Position numbers and translations under genes: made by a program
Source of the DNA: Lepidurus packardi
Taxonomy: Eukaryota > Arthropoda > Branchiopoda > Notostraca > Triopsidae
DNA: 64,000 bases
NCBI GenBank assembly: GCA_023053545.1
Contig: JAKZAN010000004.1
Location: 6,138,001 to 6,202,000, forward strand
Direction of reading: 5' to 3'
Notes under the pieces: model-generated
What the model saw: the letters and a program-made list of their open reading frames with translations, nothing else
Database searches by the model: none
What the model was told of the DNA's origin: nothing
Part shown: positions 45,301-51,591 of the stretch, in pieces
Layout of the letters: each line of letters starts with the position of its first letter
Position numbering within the stretch: the stretch's first letter is position 1

Positions 45301-47923
45301 AGAGTTATGAACAACACTATGGACATGGTTTGAATAATTGCCTAACGTCGAGATTTCGAATCTTTTGCATGACATGTGGGGGTGGGGTGGAACATGGGAG
45401 GGTTGAGGGATTACAAGCCACGCTAAATATGAACTCATGTGTTGCTATGCATGCCACAAAAAATTTACGGATGTAATTGCTAGTCCAAGTCCCATCAAGG
45501 TGGGGAAGGTGTGTTAATAAGACCTTAAGTAGCATGCGAGCTTTTGGCTAAATTGGGCTAAGAGGAGTTTCCCTTCATTCACCTGTCTTTCATTCCTTTT
45601 CACTCCCCAGTCATAAAAAATTTCACTCTTCTTTACGTCATTCCCATTTCCCCATCATATATTCATGAACATCATCATAATTAATCAATATATCATCATA
45701 TTAACGCCAACGCCAAGTTATTCACGAAGGTAGAAAGCGTAATTGTAATGTTCATCTTATATGTTAGGCAATAACCTGAAGAAATGTCGAGCCCGGTATG
45801 GATTGGATCAGCAAAGTCAGTGGTGCAAACCTTGCAGGTGAGATCTCAGTTTTTTGTAATGTTTTTCGTCCGGAAAGTAATATGTGGAAACATAGTACTT
45901 CATAGGCTTGTTGGCATGCAAAAGGGCTTAGAAACATTTAAGGAAGAGTTGTTGTTTTTCTTGGTGGGAGTTGGGGTTACTTTGTACTGATTAGTAGACA
46001 CGGAAGCAATTTAGTTGTCTGAAACTGGGCGGGGCTGGGCATGGGATTTACTTCAGAAAATGTGTCTTCCCCGGCGTCAAGGCGCGATTTATGGAGAGAA
46101 AAAAGCATGTGTCACTGAACTTTAAAAGAAATAACACTAGTTATGTGTCTTGTTTTGAACCCAATTTTCTGGAAATCGTTCGTTCTTTTTATTAGTGAGC
46201 AAAATATGTTGTGTTTTTTCCTGATTTTGGTTGTTTCTTTTTTTTAAAAATGCATTTTTATTTTGTTTATATTAGACTTGAGGGTTGGCTGTCGTGGTTC
46301 TAGACACATTTTCTGACAGTTCTAACGCACCCACTAATTTGTGAACATTTCCTGGAGATAGCTCATCCGAGAAACTTCAAACCCCCTCATTTTTTTTTTT
46401 TTTTTACCAAGTCCTGCCCATCCCTGATAGCAACTGGCCTCCCCATGATTACACATTAGAGTGTCTTATTATTACTAACTTTTTTTTCCTTATGCGACTA
46501 ACAAAAATTTGGGTGTGCATCTGTTTTCTCTGCACGCTGCCTTGACGCCGACTCTTTGAAACACACACACATAGCCCGGGCAACACTCAAACACGGACGG
46601 GCACGGGTTCTGCGCCAGCCCCGCCCACTAGGATACCCGCCCACCCCCTTCCTCACCCCCCACCCTGCAGTACTACTGCTTCAGCTGCTGCTCTGGCAGG
46701 CGGCGGGGTCTCGAGGGTAGGTACTGCTGCCCCCCGTTCGATGCCCGCCCCCCGCAATGCTCCGTCTTCTTCTGCTTTCCACTCGAGTTGCGCCCGAGTT
46801 GGGAACTTGGACAAGGGAGGCGGGCCCAAAATACAAAGCACCGAGTATGCCTGCGTCGGAGGAGGTGACTCCCACAACATGGCCGCAGGGTGTTACTTGG
46901 GCGAGTGTGGGGAACTGGTGGTGGAGGAACTGGGCTTACATACAGGCACTGCGAGTGGATGCTACGGGGGCGTGGCAGTGACTGCGGAAGGCGTGGCTAA
47001 CCTTCTACATGACTTATCTCCCCAAGAACCCACTTATGTGAATCTATGAACATTAAAAAACAAAGCAAATATGCGGGTACTTAAGCATGCAACCGTTTTA
47101 CCGTGTCTCGTGGTAGAAATTCCCGTTTCCTAATTTTTCTTTGTTTTTAAGCTTTTTTAAACTTTATTTTGAAAAACTTGTAGGTTTGAGCTTCCAGAAT
47201 GATCCTTGATTTTCCTTTTTCTAGATACCGTCTCTAGCATGTTTTGTTCTACTTTAGTTCGATGTTGAATTGTCTGTGGGCTTTGTTTAGAAAAAAAGGT
47301 TTGCATTGAGATGAACTAATATGTTTTTTTTTTTCCTTTTCTTTTGTTTTGTTGTTTTGGATTCTCGCTTTTGTAGAAGGAAGAAGAAGTGCATTCGCTA
47401 TATGGATGGAGCTGATGGCGTGGACGAAGGTCACTCGGAAGACAACCTAGGCAGTGCTGGTAGTGTGGAAGAGCGACGATCTCCGGAATCCAAGAACGGA
47501 GAATCCGAATCGGAGGGCGACGAAGAGGAAACTTCAGCATCCGATATGGGACTTTCCAGTCCTGGTTTGAGCTTGTCTTCGTTGGCGTCGCCCGCCATGG
47601 TCCTTCCTTCGCCGAGTACGTCACTAGCCTCGCCCTGCCCGCTTACCCCTTCTCCTGCGACGCCGGGAAACTCCCATGGAGAGAAGACCATCAGTCTTTC
47701 CGTCTCCACCAACCCTGGCTTAGGATCCAGCTTAGGTCCCAGTTTCTTGGGCCTCGGTTTACCGTCCTTACCAGGCCCGAGCCCTGGCCCCATGCCTCAT
47801 AGGAATCCTATCGGCACAAACCCACATGATATCAATAATCCACTAAGCGTGAACGCTATGTGTAATACTAGCAAAGGCAAAGCTAAGGAAACCTCGAACC
47901 ACACCATTGTGAGCGTAACGTAG
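179..47923 (+). CDS. pan: TCF/LEF HMG-box transcription factor (pangolin), whole gene
   Basis: This is the nuclear effector of Wnt/beta-catenin signalling. Coding exons with consistent GT-AG borders and phases are 179-328, 1949-2024, 6864-6970, 34587-34728, 38442-38526, 40063-40155, 42072-42224, 42315-42403, 43081-43214, 43765-43924 or 44662-44821, 45768-45837 and 47377-47923. The sum is 1806 nt, about 601 residues. Domains in order: acidic beta-catenin-binding segment (residues 1-50), Pro/Tyr/His-rich middle with the arthropod-like block [18 protein letters not shown], an HVKQES-like motif ([10 protein letters not shown]), HMG box (about 304-383) with its basic tail, and C-clamp with Cys at about 403, 416, 419 and 425. 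Family membership is certain from the HMG box ([14 protein letters not shown]) and C-clamp. The promoter must lie before position 1 or in the first 178 bases. Unusual points are the duplicated HMG exon, a possible second 3' end, and a 27.6 kb third intron. Confidence 0.95.
329..1948 (+). other. TCF intron 1
   Basis: Intron of 1,620 bp. Its first part (about 365-540) is a degenerate array of AAGAAATATCTTA-like words. The rest is purine/T-rich DNA with small shadow ORFs on both strands around 1240-1830 that show no domain. No gene was seen. Confidence 0.6.
365..540. repeat. Degenerate AT-rich short-period repeat
   Basis: Words such as AAGAAATATTTAACATTTT, AAGAAATATCTTA and AGAAATATCTTAAAATTTA recur every 15-25 bases, suggesting a decayed simple repeat in intron 1. 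A related AAATTTCTTAAA-type patch lies at about 10355-10465 in intron 3. Confidence 0.55.
1949..2024 (+). CDS. pan: TCF exon 2
   Basis: The exon enters in phase 0 after ATGCATAG and leaves in phase 1 at GTAAGT. It encodes a Ser-rich linker ([14 protein letters not shown]...ESSSIF). This corresponds to the variable linker after the catenin-binding domain, where vertebrate TCFs also have Ser/Arg-rich sequence. Support is the splice signals and the phase fit to both neighbours; sequence conservation here is low. Confidence 0.75.
4510..4858. repeat. Tandem duplication, about 172 bp unit, two copies
   Basis: Unit 1 (4510-4681) and unit 2 (4682-4858) both start ACGTCTTATGG. They share GAACGTAGCATCGTAGCG, TCCGGCTTGCCAG, AAGGGACATTATGAC, AACTTGTAGGGTT and a final CCTGGAC. 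The units differ by scattered substitutions and by a small insertion in unit 2 (GGCCGGGTTCGTAGCGT), so the duplication is not recent. It is GC-richer than the surrounding intron. Confidence 0.85.
5460..6297. mobile_element. Non-autonomous pogo/Tigger-like DNA transposon
   Basis: An 838 bp element flanked by TA on both sides (5458-5459 and 6298-6299). Its 25 bp terminal inverted repeats begin CAGTAGGTGCCGCTTATTGT on the left and, read inward, CAGTAGATGCTGCTTATTGT on the right; 23 of 25 positions match. About 5921-6170 is related to the CENP-B/psq-type helix-turn-helix reading frame at 22600-22896 (shared GATTTGTCACAAAGGGAAGCG), but here it carries in-frame stops and lacks the DDE catalytic part. 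TA target, CAGTA-type ends and a CENP-B HTH together indicate the pogo/Tigger branch of Tc1-mariner. Confidence 0.85.
6864..6970 (+). CDS. pan: TCF exon 3
   Basis: The exon enters in phase 1 after GATATAG and leaves in phase 0 at ATG|GTAAGT. The peptide includes [17 protein letters not shown] and ends SSLPVSM, matching the PYPNG...LPVSM block known in TCFs before the central Pro-rich region. It joins in phase directly to exon 4 across 27.6 kb. Confidence 0.88.
8221..8262. repeat. CA/AT-rich microsatellite-like tract
   Basis: Contains ACATACACATACACACATGCATATGCATGC, an imperfect alternating purine/pyrimidine stretch. Nothing else is seen here. Confidence 0.5.
11152..11164 (+). repeat. G13 homopolymer run
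   Basis: Thirteen consecutive G on the sense strand of the TCF transcript, one of four such runs in intron 3. Confidence 0.8.
12180..12380. repeat. AT-rich low-complexity DNA
   Basis: Almost pure A/T with recurring ATATAATA, AAAATAAAAT and AATAATAATA. The long minus-strand ORF here is all Ile/Tyr/Leu/Phe and is a composition artefact. Confidence 0.8.
13454..13468 (+). repeat. G15 homopolymer run
   Basis: Fifteen consecutive G on the sense strand, preceded by a GA-rich purine tract. Confidence 0.8.
19929..19975. repeat. Solo arm related to the 28.4 kb foldback element
   Basis: Starts ATAGCGCGTTCCAC just like the left arm at 28395 and continues through CTGCACTGGTGCAATATTTTTG. No matching inverted arm was found within a few hundred bases, so this looks like half of the element. 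Confidence 0.5.
21147..21500 (+). other. Intronic open frame with BTB-like opening motif (doubtful)
   Basis: A 117-codon open frame whose inner part reads [20 protein letters not shown]. This resembles the beginning of BTB/POZ domains (xxxSDVxFxVG), but what follows does not carry the rest of a BTB fold and the end is a lysine run from an A-rich tract. The frame opens without an ATG at its very start; an internal Met is available. It could be a decayed retrocopy fragment or chance. No flanking splice pair fits TCF phases. Confidence 0.15.
22385..22912 (+). mobile_element. Second pogo/Tigger-like element, partial, with open HTH frame
   Basis: Related to the 5460-6297 element from about 22385 (shared CATTTTAG, ATTAGAATCA, TTTCAGAAGAAT-like stretches) through the coding part. 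A right end resembling ...ACCTACTGTAA lies near 22905. A clear left terminal repeat was not found. It appears to be a 5'-damaged member of the same family that kept a better coding part, again without a DDE catalytic domain. Confidence 0.65.
22600..22896 (+). CDS. Pogo-type transposase fragment: CENP-B N-terminal HTH
   Basis: A 98-residue open frame from ATG. Residues about 8-50 ([20 protein letters not shown]...[15 protein letters not shown]) form a psq/CENP-B-N helix-turn-helix. Residues about 78-98 ([18 protein letters not shown]) match the start of the second, HTH_CENPB-type DNA-binding motif. The protein stops soon after, so there is DNA-binding capacity but no transposase core. It could be an unselected relic or a short DNA-binding peptide; nothing nearby suggests host use. 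Confidence 0.6.
   Translation: MKGATNKKIINLSVKEKLRLIKTYDKLNLKDLSQREAVVKLGIPQSSLSKLLKNRYEKNNSGCRESRKGNVRKCQKVDDALFLWLKQVAETRNLSSTS
23508..23538. repeat. Perfect inverted repeat, 13 bp arms
   Basis: Arms CTTTACACCCCCT (23508-23520) and AGGGGGTGTAAAG (23526-23538) are perfectly complementary around a TATAT loop. It would form a strong RNA hairpin in the TCF intron. No family recognised. Confidence 0.8.
23934..23948 (+). repeat. G15 homopolymer run
   Basis: Fifteen consecutive G preceded by GGTGGAGGA, on the TCF sense strand. Confidence 0.8.
24814..25110. repeat. Tandem duplication, about 144-150 bp unit, two copies
   Basis: Unit 1 starts near 24814 (AGTCGTGAAGCTCTTAGATGG) and unit 2 near 24958 (AGTCTAGAAGCTCTTGGAAGG). 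Both continue GGGAGG...CACTTTTTCTTA..., TTTATTGGTT, and TAACAATTGTTAAGAG, and end near GTTATAG. Divergence is moderate with small indels. Confidence 0.8.
25489..25504 (+). repeat. G16 homopolymer run
   Basis: Sixteen consecutive G on the TCF sense strand, directly after an A-rich stretch. Confidence 0.8.
28395..28505. mobile_element. Small foldback/MITE-like element
   Basis: About 100 bp whose ends are inverted copies: GTTCCAC...CTGGTGCAATATTTTTGGCACTC on the left (from 28401) and GAGTGCAAAAAAATTTGCAC...CAGTGGAAC on the right (to 28500). A related solo arm occurs at 19929. No coding capacity. The flanking duplication is unclear. Confidence 0.6.
31032..31235. repeat. Tandem duplication, about 98 bp unit, two copies
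   Basis: Both units begin GCCAGCTTAGGAAG (31032 and 31130). They pass through a T-rich tract ending TTTTTGC and finish with TCTGGATGAGGGG-AAGG. Point differences and length changes in the T tract separate the copies. Confidence 0.8.
32268..32302. repeat. CT/CA compound microsatellite
   Basis: CTCTCTCTCTC followed by (CA)8-9. No coding significance seen. Confidence 0.8.
34587..34728 (+). CDS. pan: TCF exon 4
   Basis: Enters in phase 0 after TTTGCAG and leaves in phase 1 at GTAAGT. The peptide runs from [20 protein letters not shown] to [19 protein letters not shown]. The latter block is strongly reminiscent of insect pangolin and is the best single clue to an arthropod host. Confidence 0.92.
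34729..38441 (+). other. TCF intron 4
   Basis: Intron of 3,713 bp with one TTAA-flanked element (36031-36653). The rest is unremarkable A/T-rich DNA with no supported gene. Confidence 0.6.
36031..36653. mobile_element. TTAA-flanked non-autonomous DNA element, copy A
   Basis: Bounded by TTAA at 36031-36034 and 36650-36653. Ends are TTAAGACTCTCATACACG and, at the right, CGGGAGCCTTAA. It shares with copy B (42434-42967) the inner blocks TTTTTGAGAA, CAGTGCATTT, TAGTGCACAACCA, TGTGCAAATGAAGTTTGCAAC, ACAATAACAAAC, CAGTGCCATCT and TCAATAAGCTAA. No coding frame. A TTAA target is typical of piggyBac and some related superfamilies, but assignment is only inference. Confidence 0.75.
38442..38526 (+). 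CDS. pan: TCF exon 5
   Basis: Enters in phase 1 after ATTGCAG and leaves in phase 2 at TG|GTAAGT. Encodes [18 protein letters not shown]...AEMAQMAS, continuing the Pro/Tyr-rich central region; it matches the YPFP...QYPYPML block of arthropod pangolin. Confidence 0.92.
38527..40062 (+). other. TCF intron 5
   Basis: Intron of 1,536 bp. Contains short homopolymers, and shadow ORFs on both strands. Nothing else supported. Confidence 0.55.
40063..40155 (+). CDS. pan: TCF exon 6
   Basis: Enters in phase 2 (completing Trp) after CCAAACAG and leaves in phase 2. Encodes [20 protein letters not shown] and then LQLPGASLP, the conserved [18 protein letters not shown] motif of arthropod TCF. The donor is the weaker GTTACT. 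Confidence 0.92.
40156..42071 (+). other. TCF intron 6
   Basis: Intron of 1,916 bp, A/T-rich, with poly-T and poly-A stretches. No supported gene or repeat family. Confidence 0.55.
42072..42224 (+). CDS. pan: TCF exon 7
   Basis: Enters and leaves in phase 2. Encodes a His/Pro-rich segment ([20 protein letters not shown]) followed by [20 protein letters not shown] is a short motif shared with vertebrate TCF7L2 before the HMG box. Confidence 0.92.
42315..42403 (+). CDS. pan: TCF exon 8
   Basis: Enters in phase 2 after AAAGCAG and leaves in phase 1 at GTACTT. Encodes a Ser/Thr/Asn-rich linker ([18 protein letters not shown]...HETNGQPTP) just before the HMG box. Support is splice signals and perfect phase. 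Confidence 0.85.
42434..42967. mobile_element. TTAA-flanked non-autonomous DNA element, copy B
   Basis: A 534 bp element bounded by TTAA (42434-42437 and 42964-42967) with inverted ends: TTAAGGCTCCCGTATACCTT on the left, and AGATATACTGGAGCCTTAA on the right. Homologous in blocks to copy A in intron 4. It sits inside intron 8, about 110 bp before the first HMG-box exon. An internal AT-rich insert (about 42560-42610) and an A-run distinguish it from A. Confidence 0.8.
43081..43214 (+). CDS. pan: TCF exon 9: first half of HMG box
   Basis: Enters in phase 1 after TTCGTTAG and leaves in phase 0 at CGG|GTAATT. Encodes [20 protein letters not shown] and then the [22 protein letters not shown] block, almost identical to vertebrate and insect TCF. 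It covers helix 1 and most of helix 2 of the HMG box. Confidence 0.97.
43215..43764 (+). other. TCF intron 9
   Basis: Intron of 550 bp, T-rich, with one A14 run. No gene. Confidence 0.6.
43765..43924 (+). CDS. pan: TCF exon 10a: second half of HMG box, version 1
   Basis: A 160 bp exon entering in phase 0 after TTTGTCAAG and leaving in phase 1 at GTAGCT. It begins [20 protein letters not shown] and ends with the basic tail [10 protein letters not shown]. It keeps LHMQLYP of canonical TCF but has TLRDAAHN where canonical TCF has SARDNY. Because it is 1 mod 3 in length, splicing it together with 10b would shift the frame. Confidence 0.93.
43925..44661 (+). other. Intron between the two HMG exon versions
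   Basis: 737 bp separating exons 10a and 10b. T-rich near its 3' end; no repeat of the exon or obvious docking pair was recognised by eye. Confidence 0.5.
44662..44821 (+). CDS. pan: TCF exon 10b: second half of HMG box, version 2
   Basis: A 160 bp exon entering in phase 0 after TTTGGTCAG and leaving in phase 1 at GTACCG. It begins [20 protein letters not shown] and ends with the basic tail [10 protein letters not shown]. It keeps WSARDNY of canonical TCF but has NHLQLHP in place of LHMQLYP. In the first 34 residues, 21 match exon 10a. It is intact and shows no stop or splice damage, so it is not a dead duplicate. Confidence 0.93.
44822..45767 (+). other. TCF intron after HMG exons
   Basis: 946 bp of intron, with homopolymer T and A runs. 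No further HMG exon copy was found. Confidence 0.55.
45768..45837 (+). CDS. pan: TCF exon 11: first part of C-clamp
   Basis: Enters in phase 1 after ATGTTAG and leaves in phase 2 at GTGAGA. Encodes [20 protein letters not shown] and PC, giving the first three Cys of the C-clamp, the auxiliary DNA-binding motif for helper sites in invertebrate TCF and vertebrate TCF E-tails. Confidence 0.95.
45838..46671 (+). other. TCF intron before the alternative terminal exon
   Basis: T-rich at first, then from about 46540 sharply GC- and C-rich, ending in a long C/T tract and CCCTGCAG. Confidence 0.55.
46672..47049 (+). CDS. pan: Candidate alternative 3'-terminal exon of TCF
   Basis: Follows a strong pyrimidine tract and CCCTGCAG, and is open for about 125 codons from the exact phase exon 11 supplies, to a TGA at 47047-47049. 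Base composition is GC-rich, unlike the surrounding intron. The predicted tail starts [20 protein letters not shown] and later has Cys/Gly-rich and acidic parts, ending [10 protein letters not shown]. It would replace the fourth C-clamp Cys and the RRKKKC basic motif. No known domain recognised; the minus strand is also open in part of it, so GC bias could explain the open frame. No canonical AATAAA was seen just after it. Confidence 0.4.
   Translation, partial: TTASAAALAGGGVSRVGTAAPRSMPAPRNAPSSSAFHSSCARVGNLDKGGGPKIQSTEYACVGGGDSHNMAAGCYLGECGELVVEELGLHTGTASGCYGGVAVTAEGVANLLHDLSPQEPTYVNL
47377..47923 (+). CDS. pan: TCF exon 12: rest of C-clamp and C-terminal tail
   Basis: Enters in phase 2 after TTTTGTAG. 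Begins [12 protein letters not shown], completing the C-clamp, then an acidic Ser/Glu stretch ([20 protein letters not shown]) and a long Ser/Pro/Gly/Leu-rich low-complexity tail ending HTIVSVT before TAG. Length and composition fit invertebrate TCF tails. Confidence 0.95.
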
Positions 47924-47966
47924 GGAATGGCTCAAACTACTCAAAGAAATGTCGACTTTGCTTGTG

Positions 47967-47997
<31 letters not shown>

Positions 47998-50900
47998 CAC
48001 GCGACAAGAAATCTTAGAAAATGCCTCAGCAAATGCGAGATAGTAACGTGCGAACCGCCCTGGCAATACTTTCTTTTCGCAGTTCTCGATGGTTTCGAAG
48101 TTTTCACTCAGAATCCGAAAGATAAACAAATTTTACCTATTTGTTTTTAAACTTGGTGGATAAATTTTGCTTTCAAGGTAGAGAATTGACATTCAGATGC
48201 TGAAATAAGCGAACTAGAAGATATGAAGATTTTTTAAGAAATAGTAAACTATATTTTTCTTTAGTAAATTGATTAAGTGGACGAAATGGGGGACGTTTGT
48301 TTAGAGAACTGATAGTAGTGGGTTTGTAAGGAGTTCAAGCATAGAAAATCTCCTTGTTTTACAGTTTTCGGCAGTTAGCCCGCCACTCAGTTAAAGTACA
48401 GATATAAATTGGGTGGATGAAGTGCTAATGTGTTCGCATTTGGTCTCTTAACATCTGACTTTCTTTAATGGGCATGTTTCACAACCGGGGCGTTTCGCGT
48501 GTTACGGTTTCGCATTTATCCTACACCACCAAACTCTCCGAATTAAAAAAAAATAAGCTAGTGTTGGAGTCCGTTTACTTGAGTCGCCAATAGCCGAAAC
48601 ATAACGGACATCATCATCATGACAGCAATGAATGTGACCTCAGGTTTCCTGTACAAAATGCCTGGACGATAGGACTCTTCGCATTAAACGGTCCTTTAAT
48701 ACTTGTTTCGCCCTCGTTTTTGTGTCTTTAAGTCTGTGCACTGTGCCAAGTTTTCATTAAGCTGAAAGAAAAAAAAGAAGAAAAGGATAATGGACAAAGC
48801 AAAGGCAGGAAGTTGAGTGGTCTATAAGAATTTTCGTCTGTTGCGCCAAATCTTCATATTAAAGCGGACAATCATGATGAGATGTGTGGGGTGGAATATG
48901 AATGTCTTCCATTAAGCATGAAGAACTCCAGTCACAGGGTACGACGACGAATTGAATAGGGGAGGGGAGGAGGAGGGGCGGGGTTGATCTTTTCTGTGTC
49001 TTTTTTCTCTCGCTCGCTTTTTTTGTTTGAAAGTTTTTTTTCTGAATTTATTTGTCCATCCACCTAATCCGGGTTTGTTATATGACCACGGCTATATTTC
49101 CCAGCCGTATTTGTGATAGTTATTTTTGTTTCAAGAGGAAAAAAGAACTTGTTTTTGATGGGGGATTGAGCGGGGAAGACGTTGGCTATAACGAGCTTAT
49201 ACACAAGTTTGATAATCATTACAAATTATACAGGCCATGTGCAATTTATGTTATTTCAACATTGCGATTTGCGTGGAACTGAAAACAGTTACAATGAAAA
49301 AAAAACTAAGCGTTTCTTAGTATGAAACTTGACTTTTAGAGAAAGAAGTCAATAGAAAGCTATCTTTCATAAACCGTATCAAGTTTGAAAACGGAGCAGA
49401 TATTTTTTTACGATTACCCTTTTAGATATTTGGTTGAAAATTCGACAAACCAGAGTCGATTATAACATAGAGGAACGCGTTTTTGTAGGTAGAAATACGC
49501 GAGTGACGATATTTTCAGACAATAGGGGTTTGCCTACACGAAGCAATAATTCCTCTGAAGGCAAAAGCAGGTCAAGAAACATTCCCATTTTAGATCAAGT
49601 TGGAAATGCTGGGCTGGAAGAGCATCGAAGCCAAACGCTGAAGAATTAAATTGATATACTTGCATGGCTTCTGGAATCCGTCTGATGGGTTCTTAAAGCG
49701 AAGATCTTTTCTCCGTTTCTAGTAAGAACTGGTCCAGTATGAAATGCAAAGTAGAATTAACCATTCGTACGCTTATTTCTTAACAGATTGGGAGCCTCTT
49801 TAATGTGAAAAATGCCGTCCCGCCTTTACGTGGGAGGAGGCCTAAGTATCGTACCAGAAGTACGTGCATTTATTCAGACAAGAGCAATAGAGAATAACAA
49901 GAGTTAAGTTCTTTTACGCCTAAGATTTTCCGACTTTCTTTAACGCTTTCCTTCACAGTGTGTTGCATTTTAGGGATGGTGAAGAGTTATCTCGGAATCA
50001 GAAGTCACACAGGGAAGAACAAATGAAAATGTGCAAGTAATTTTGATAAGGTCTAAATAAATCACAGTATTTTTCATAAATTTTTTGTATTTATTTTATT
50101 GCATTTTCTGTAAAAGTGTAATAGTTGTATGTACAGCTTTGCTTTTTTGTGAATTAAAGTTTGATTAAACCCACACATGACTCCGCCATGTGTGGGTTTA
50201 ATCAGTTGAGTGGAGACGATACGGAGAAGAATGGCAAGCACGGCAAGGTATTGATAACGTTGACGAAGATAAGGTTTTACCTTTTTAAATATAGTGTATT
50301 CTACTTTGTAATAACGTAGTACAAATTGATGTGTTAATCATTGTCATTTGCGTTTAGTCGGAGTTTGGGTTTAGGTTTAATGAGATGGTCCCATGCCAGG
50401 GTTCCTTTGTTCTGGGTTATGTTCGGGTGGGATGGAGGTCCATGCCATTATATAATTTAGTGTTTGGTTCAAGTGTACTTATGTCTGATTTACAGATTGT
50501 ATGGAGAATAAGCTCTAAAAACAAGATATTTAGGGGAGACAAGTCGACGACACGGTCTGCTAATTGATTTTCGGGGTATGAGGCGTAGTTTGAAGTGTTG
50601 AAGTACTTGCAATTTGGAAGGTGGTTTAGCTCAAAGTGTATCTGTCGGGCTGATCCATGTGCGTCAATATATTACTGATAATGGGAAAGGGGCTTCCGAA
50701 CAAGGGCATATGCAAGTCCACGTAGGTTACTATCTGAAAACGTTTGGAGATTTTGTCATTCTGTAATGGTATAGAGTAGAGTTATACCAGCTATCCTCGT
50801 ATTATCTTTGCCGTGTTGGTTACTTCAGATAGGGTTGAAATAATTGGAAGCTTCGTGTCCTTAGGGGTAATTTGGAGCGCTGCAGCACGTTCTGTAGTTC

Positions 50901-51591
50901 ACTATTCTAAGTCGCTTGGTATACACACAAGTAGTTTGGTCATGGGACATTATTGTTTAGTACTTCCCTACGATCAAAATCCTGTACTAATCGTCTTTAA
51001 TGGGAGTTTTTTTTCTGGCTTCGATTGAGATGCAACGAGTGGCCTCGCTCGCAATTTAGGGGTATTAAATCGCGTATTATGCTTTAGGAGATATGGAGCT
51101 ATAGAAAATAACATCAACAGTAGGCGCTTTGTATTGAATAAAATGAAATTTTCTGTGTTACAATAGAAAACAAGTGCTATACTTGGTACAATAGAATAGG
51201 TACTCACAGTTATAGGTGAATGCCTTTTAAGCCAATAAAACAATCGTAAAGTTACAACAAAATCTGTAATTTGAAATACAAAAACGTAATTCGGAGGCGA
51301 TTCGTTATTGCCGTTTGTAAAATTATACAAGTAGCATTATAATAAGGAATTGTAATTAAAGAATCATACATTTATGGTAAAATTAAAGTAACATTTTACA
51401 GTATAGAATCTGAGAATAACTTTTTTCAAAGGAGTTTTATCTCAAGTTGCTGCATGTGGGTTACGGTCACAGAAAACTCATTCGTAGTTTTGAATTCACC
51501 GCCAAATGCTGTTCGCTCTTTTTTCTACGGTACGCGGATCGTATCGCCTGAAATAGAAAGAGAGCCATCTGTTTATACCCCAAAGTTTGTG
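47924..51591. other. TCF 3' UTR and TCF-NOC4L intergenic region
   Basis: Starts with the likely TCF 3' UTR, including an A27 run at 47971-47997 only 47 bp after the stop. An open frame at about 49427-49649 (IRQTRVDYNIEERVFVGRNT...) and a short GRRPKYRTR-coding stretch near 49840 look faintly protein-like but match no family I know and could not be joined by splice phase. A 17 bp-arm palindrome lies at 50163-50203. The part just before 51592 is presumably the NOC4L promoter and leader. Confidence 0.5.
50163..50203. repeat. Perfect inverted repeat, 17 bp arms
   Basis: Arms GATTAAACCCACACATG (50163-50179) and CATGTGTGGGTTTAATC (50187-50203) are perfectly complementary with a 7-base loop. It is not the histone stem-loop. 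Function unknown. Confidence 0.85.

Noticed and set aside
46653-46880. Minus-strand open frame over the GC-rich island
   Set aside because: Pro/Ala/Gly-rich shadow of the plus-strand frame. The strong pyrimidine tract and CAG support the plus strand.
50163-50203. Replication-dependent histone 3' stem-loop
   Set aside because: Arms are 17 bp and lack the GGYYCTTYTNARRRCC pattern; no histone gene lies nearby.
51454-51591. N-terminal extension of NOC4L from an upstream ATG
   Set aside because: The added 46 residues do not resemble the family and would make the protein longer than known homologues; treated as 5' leader.
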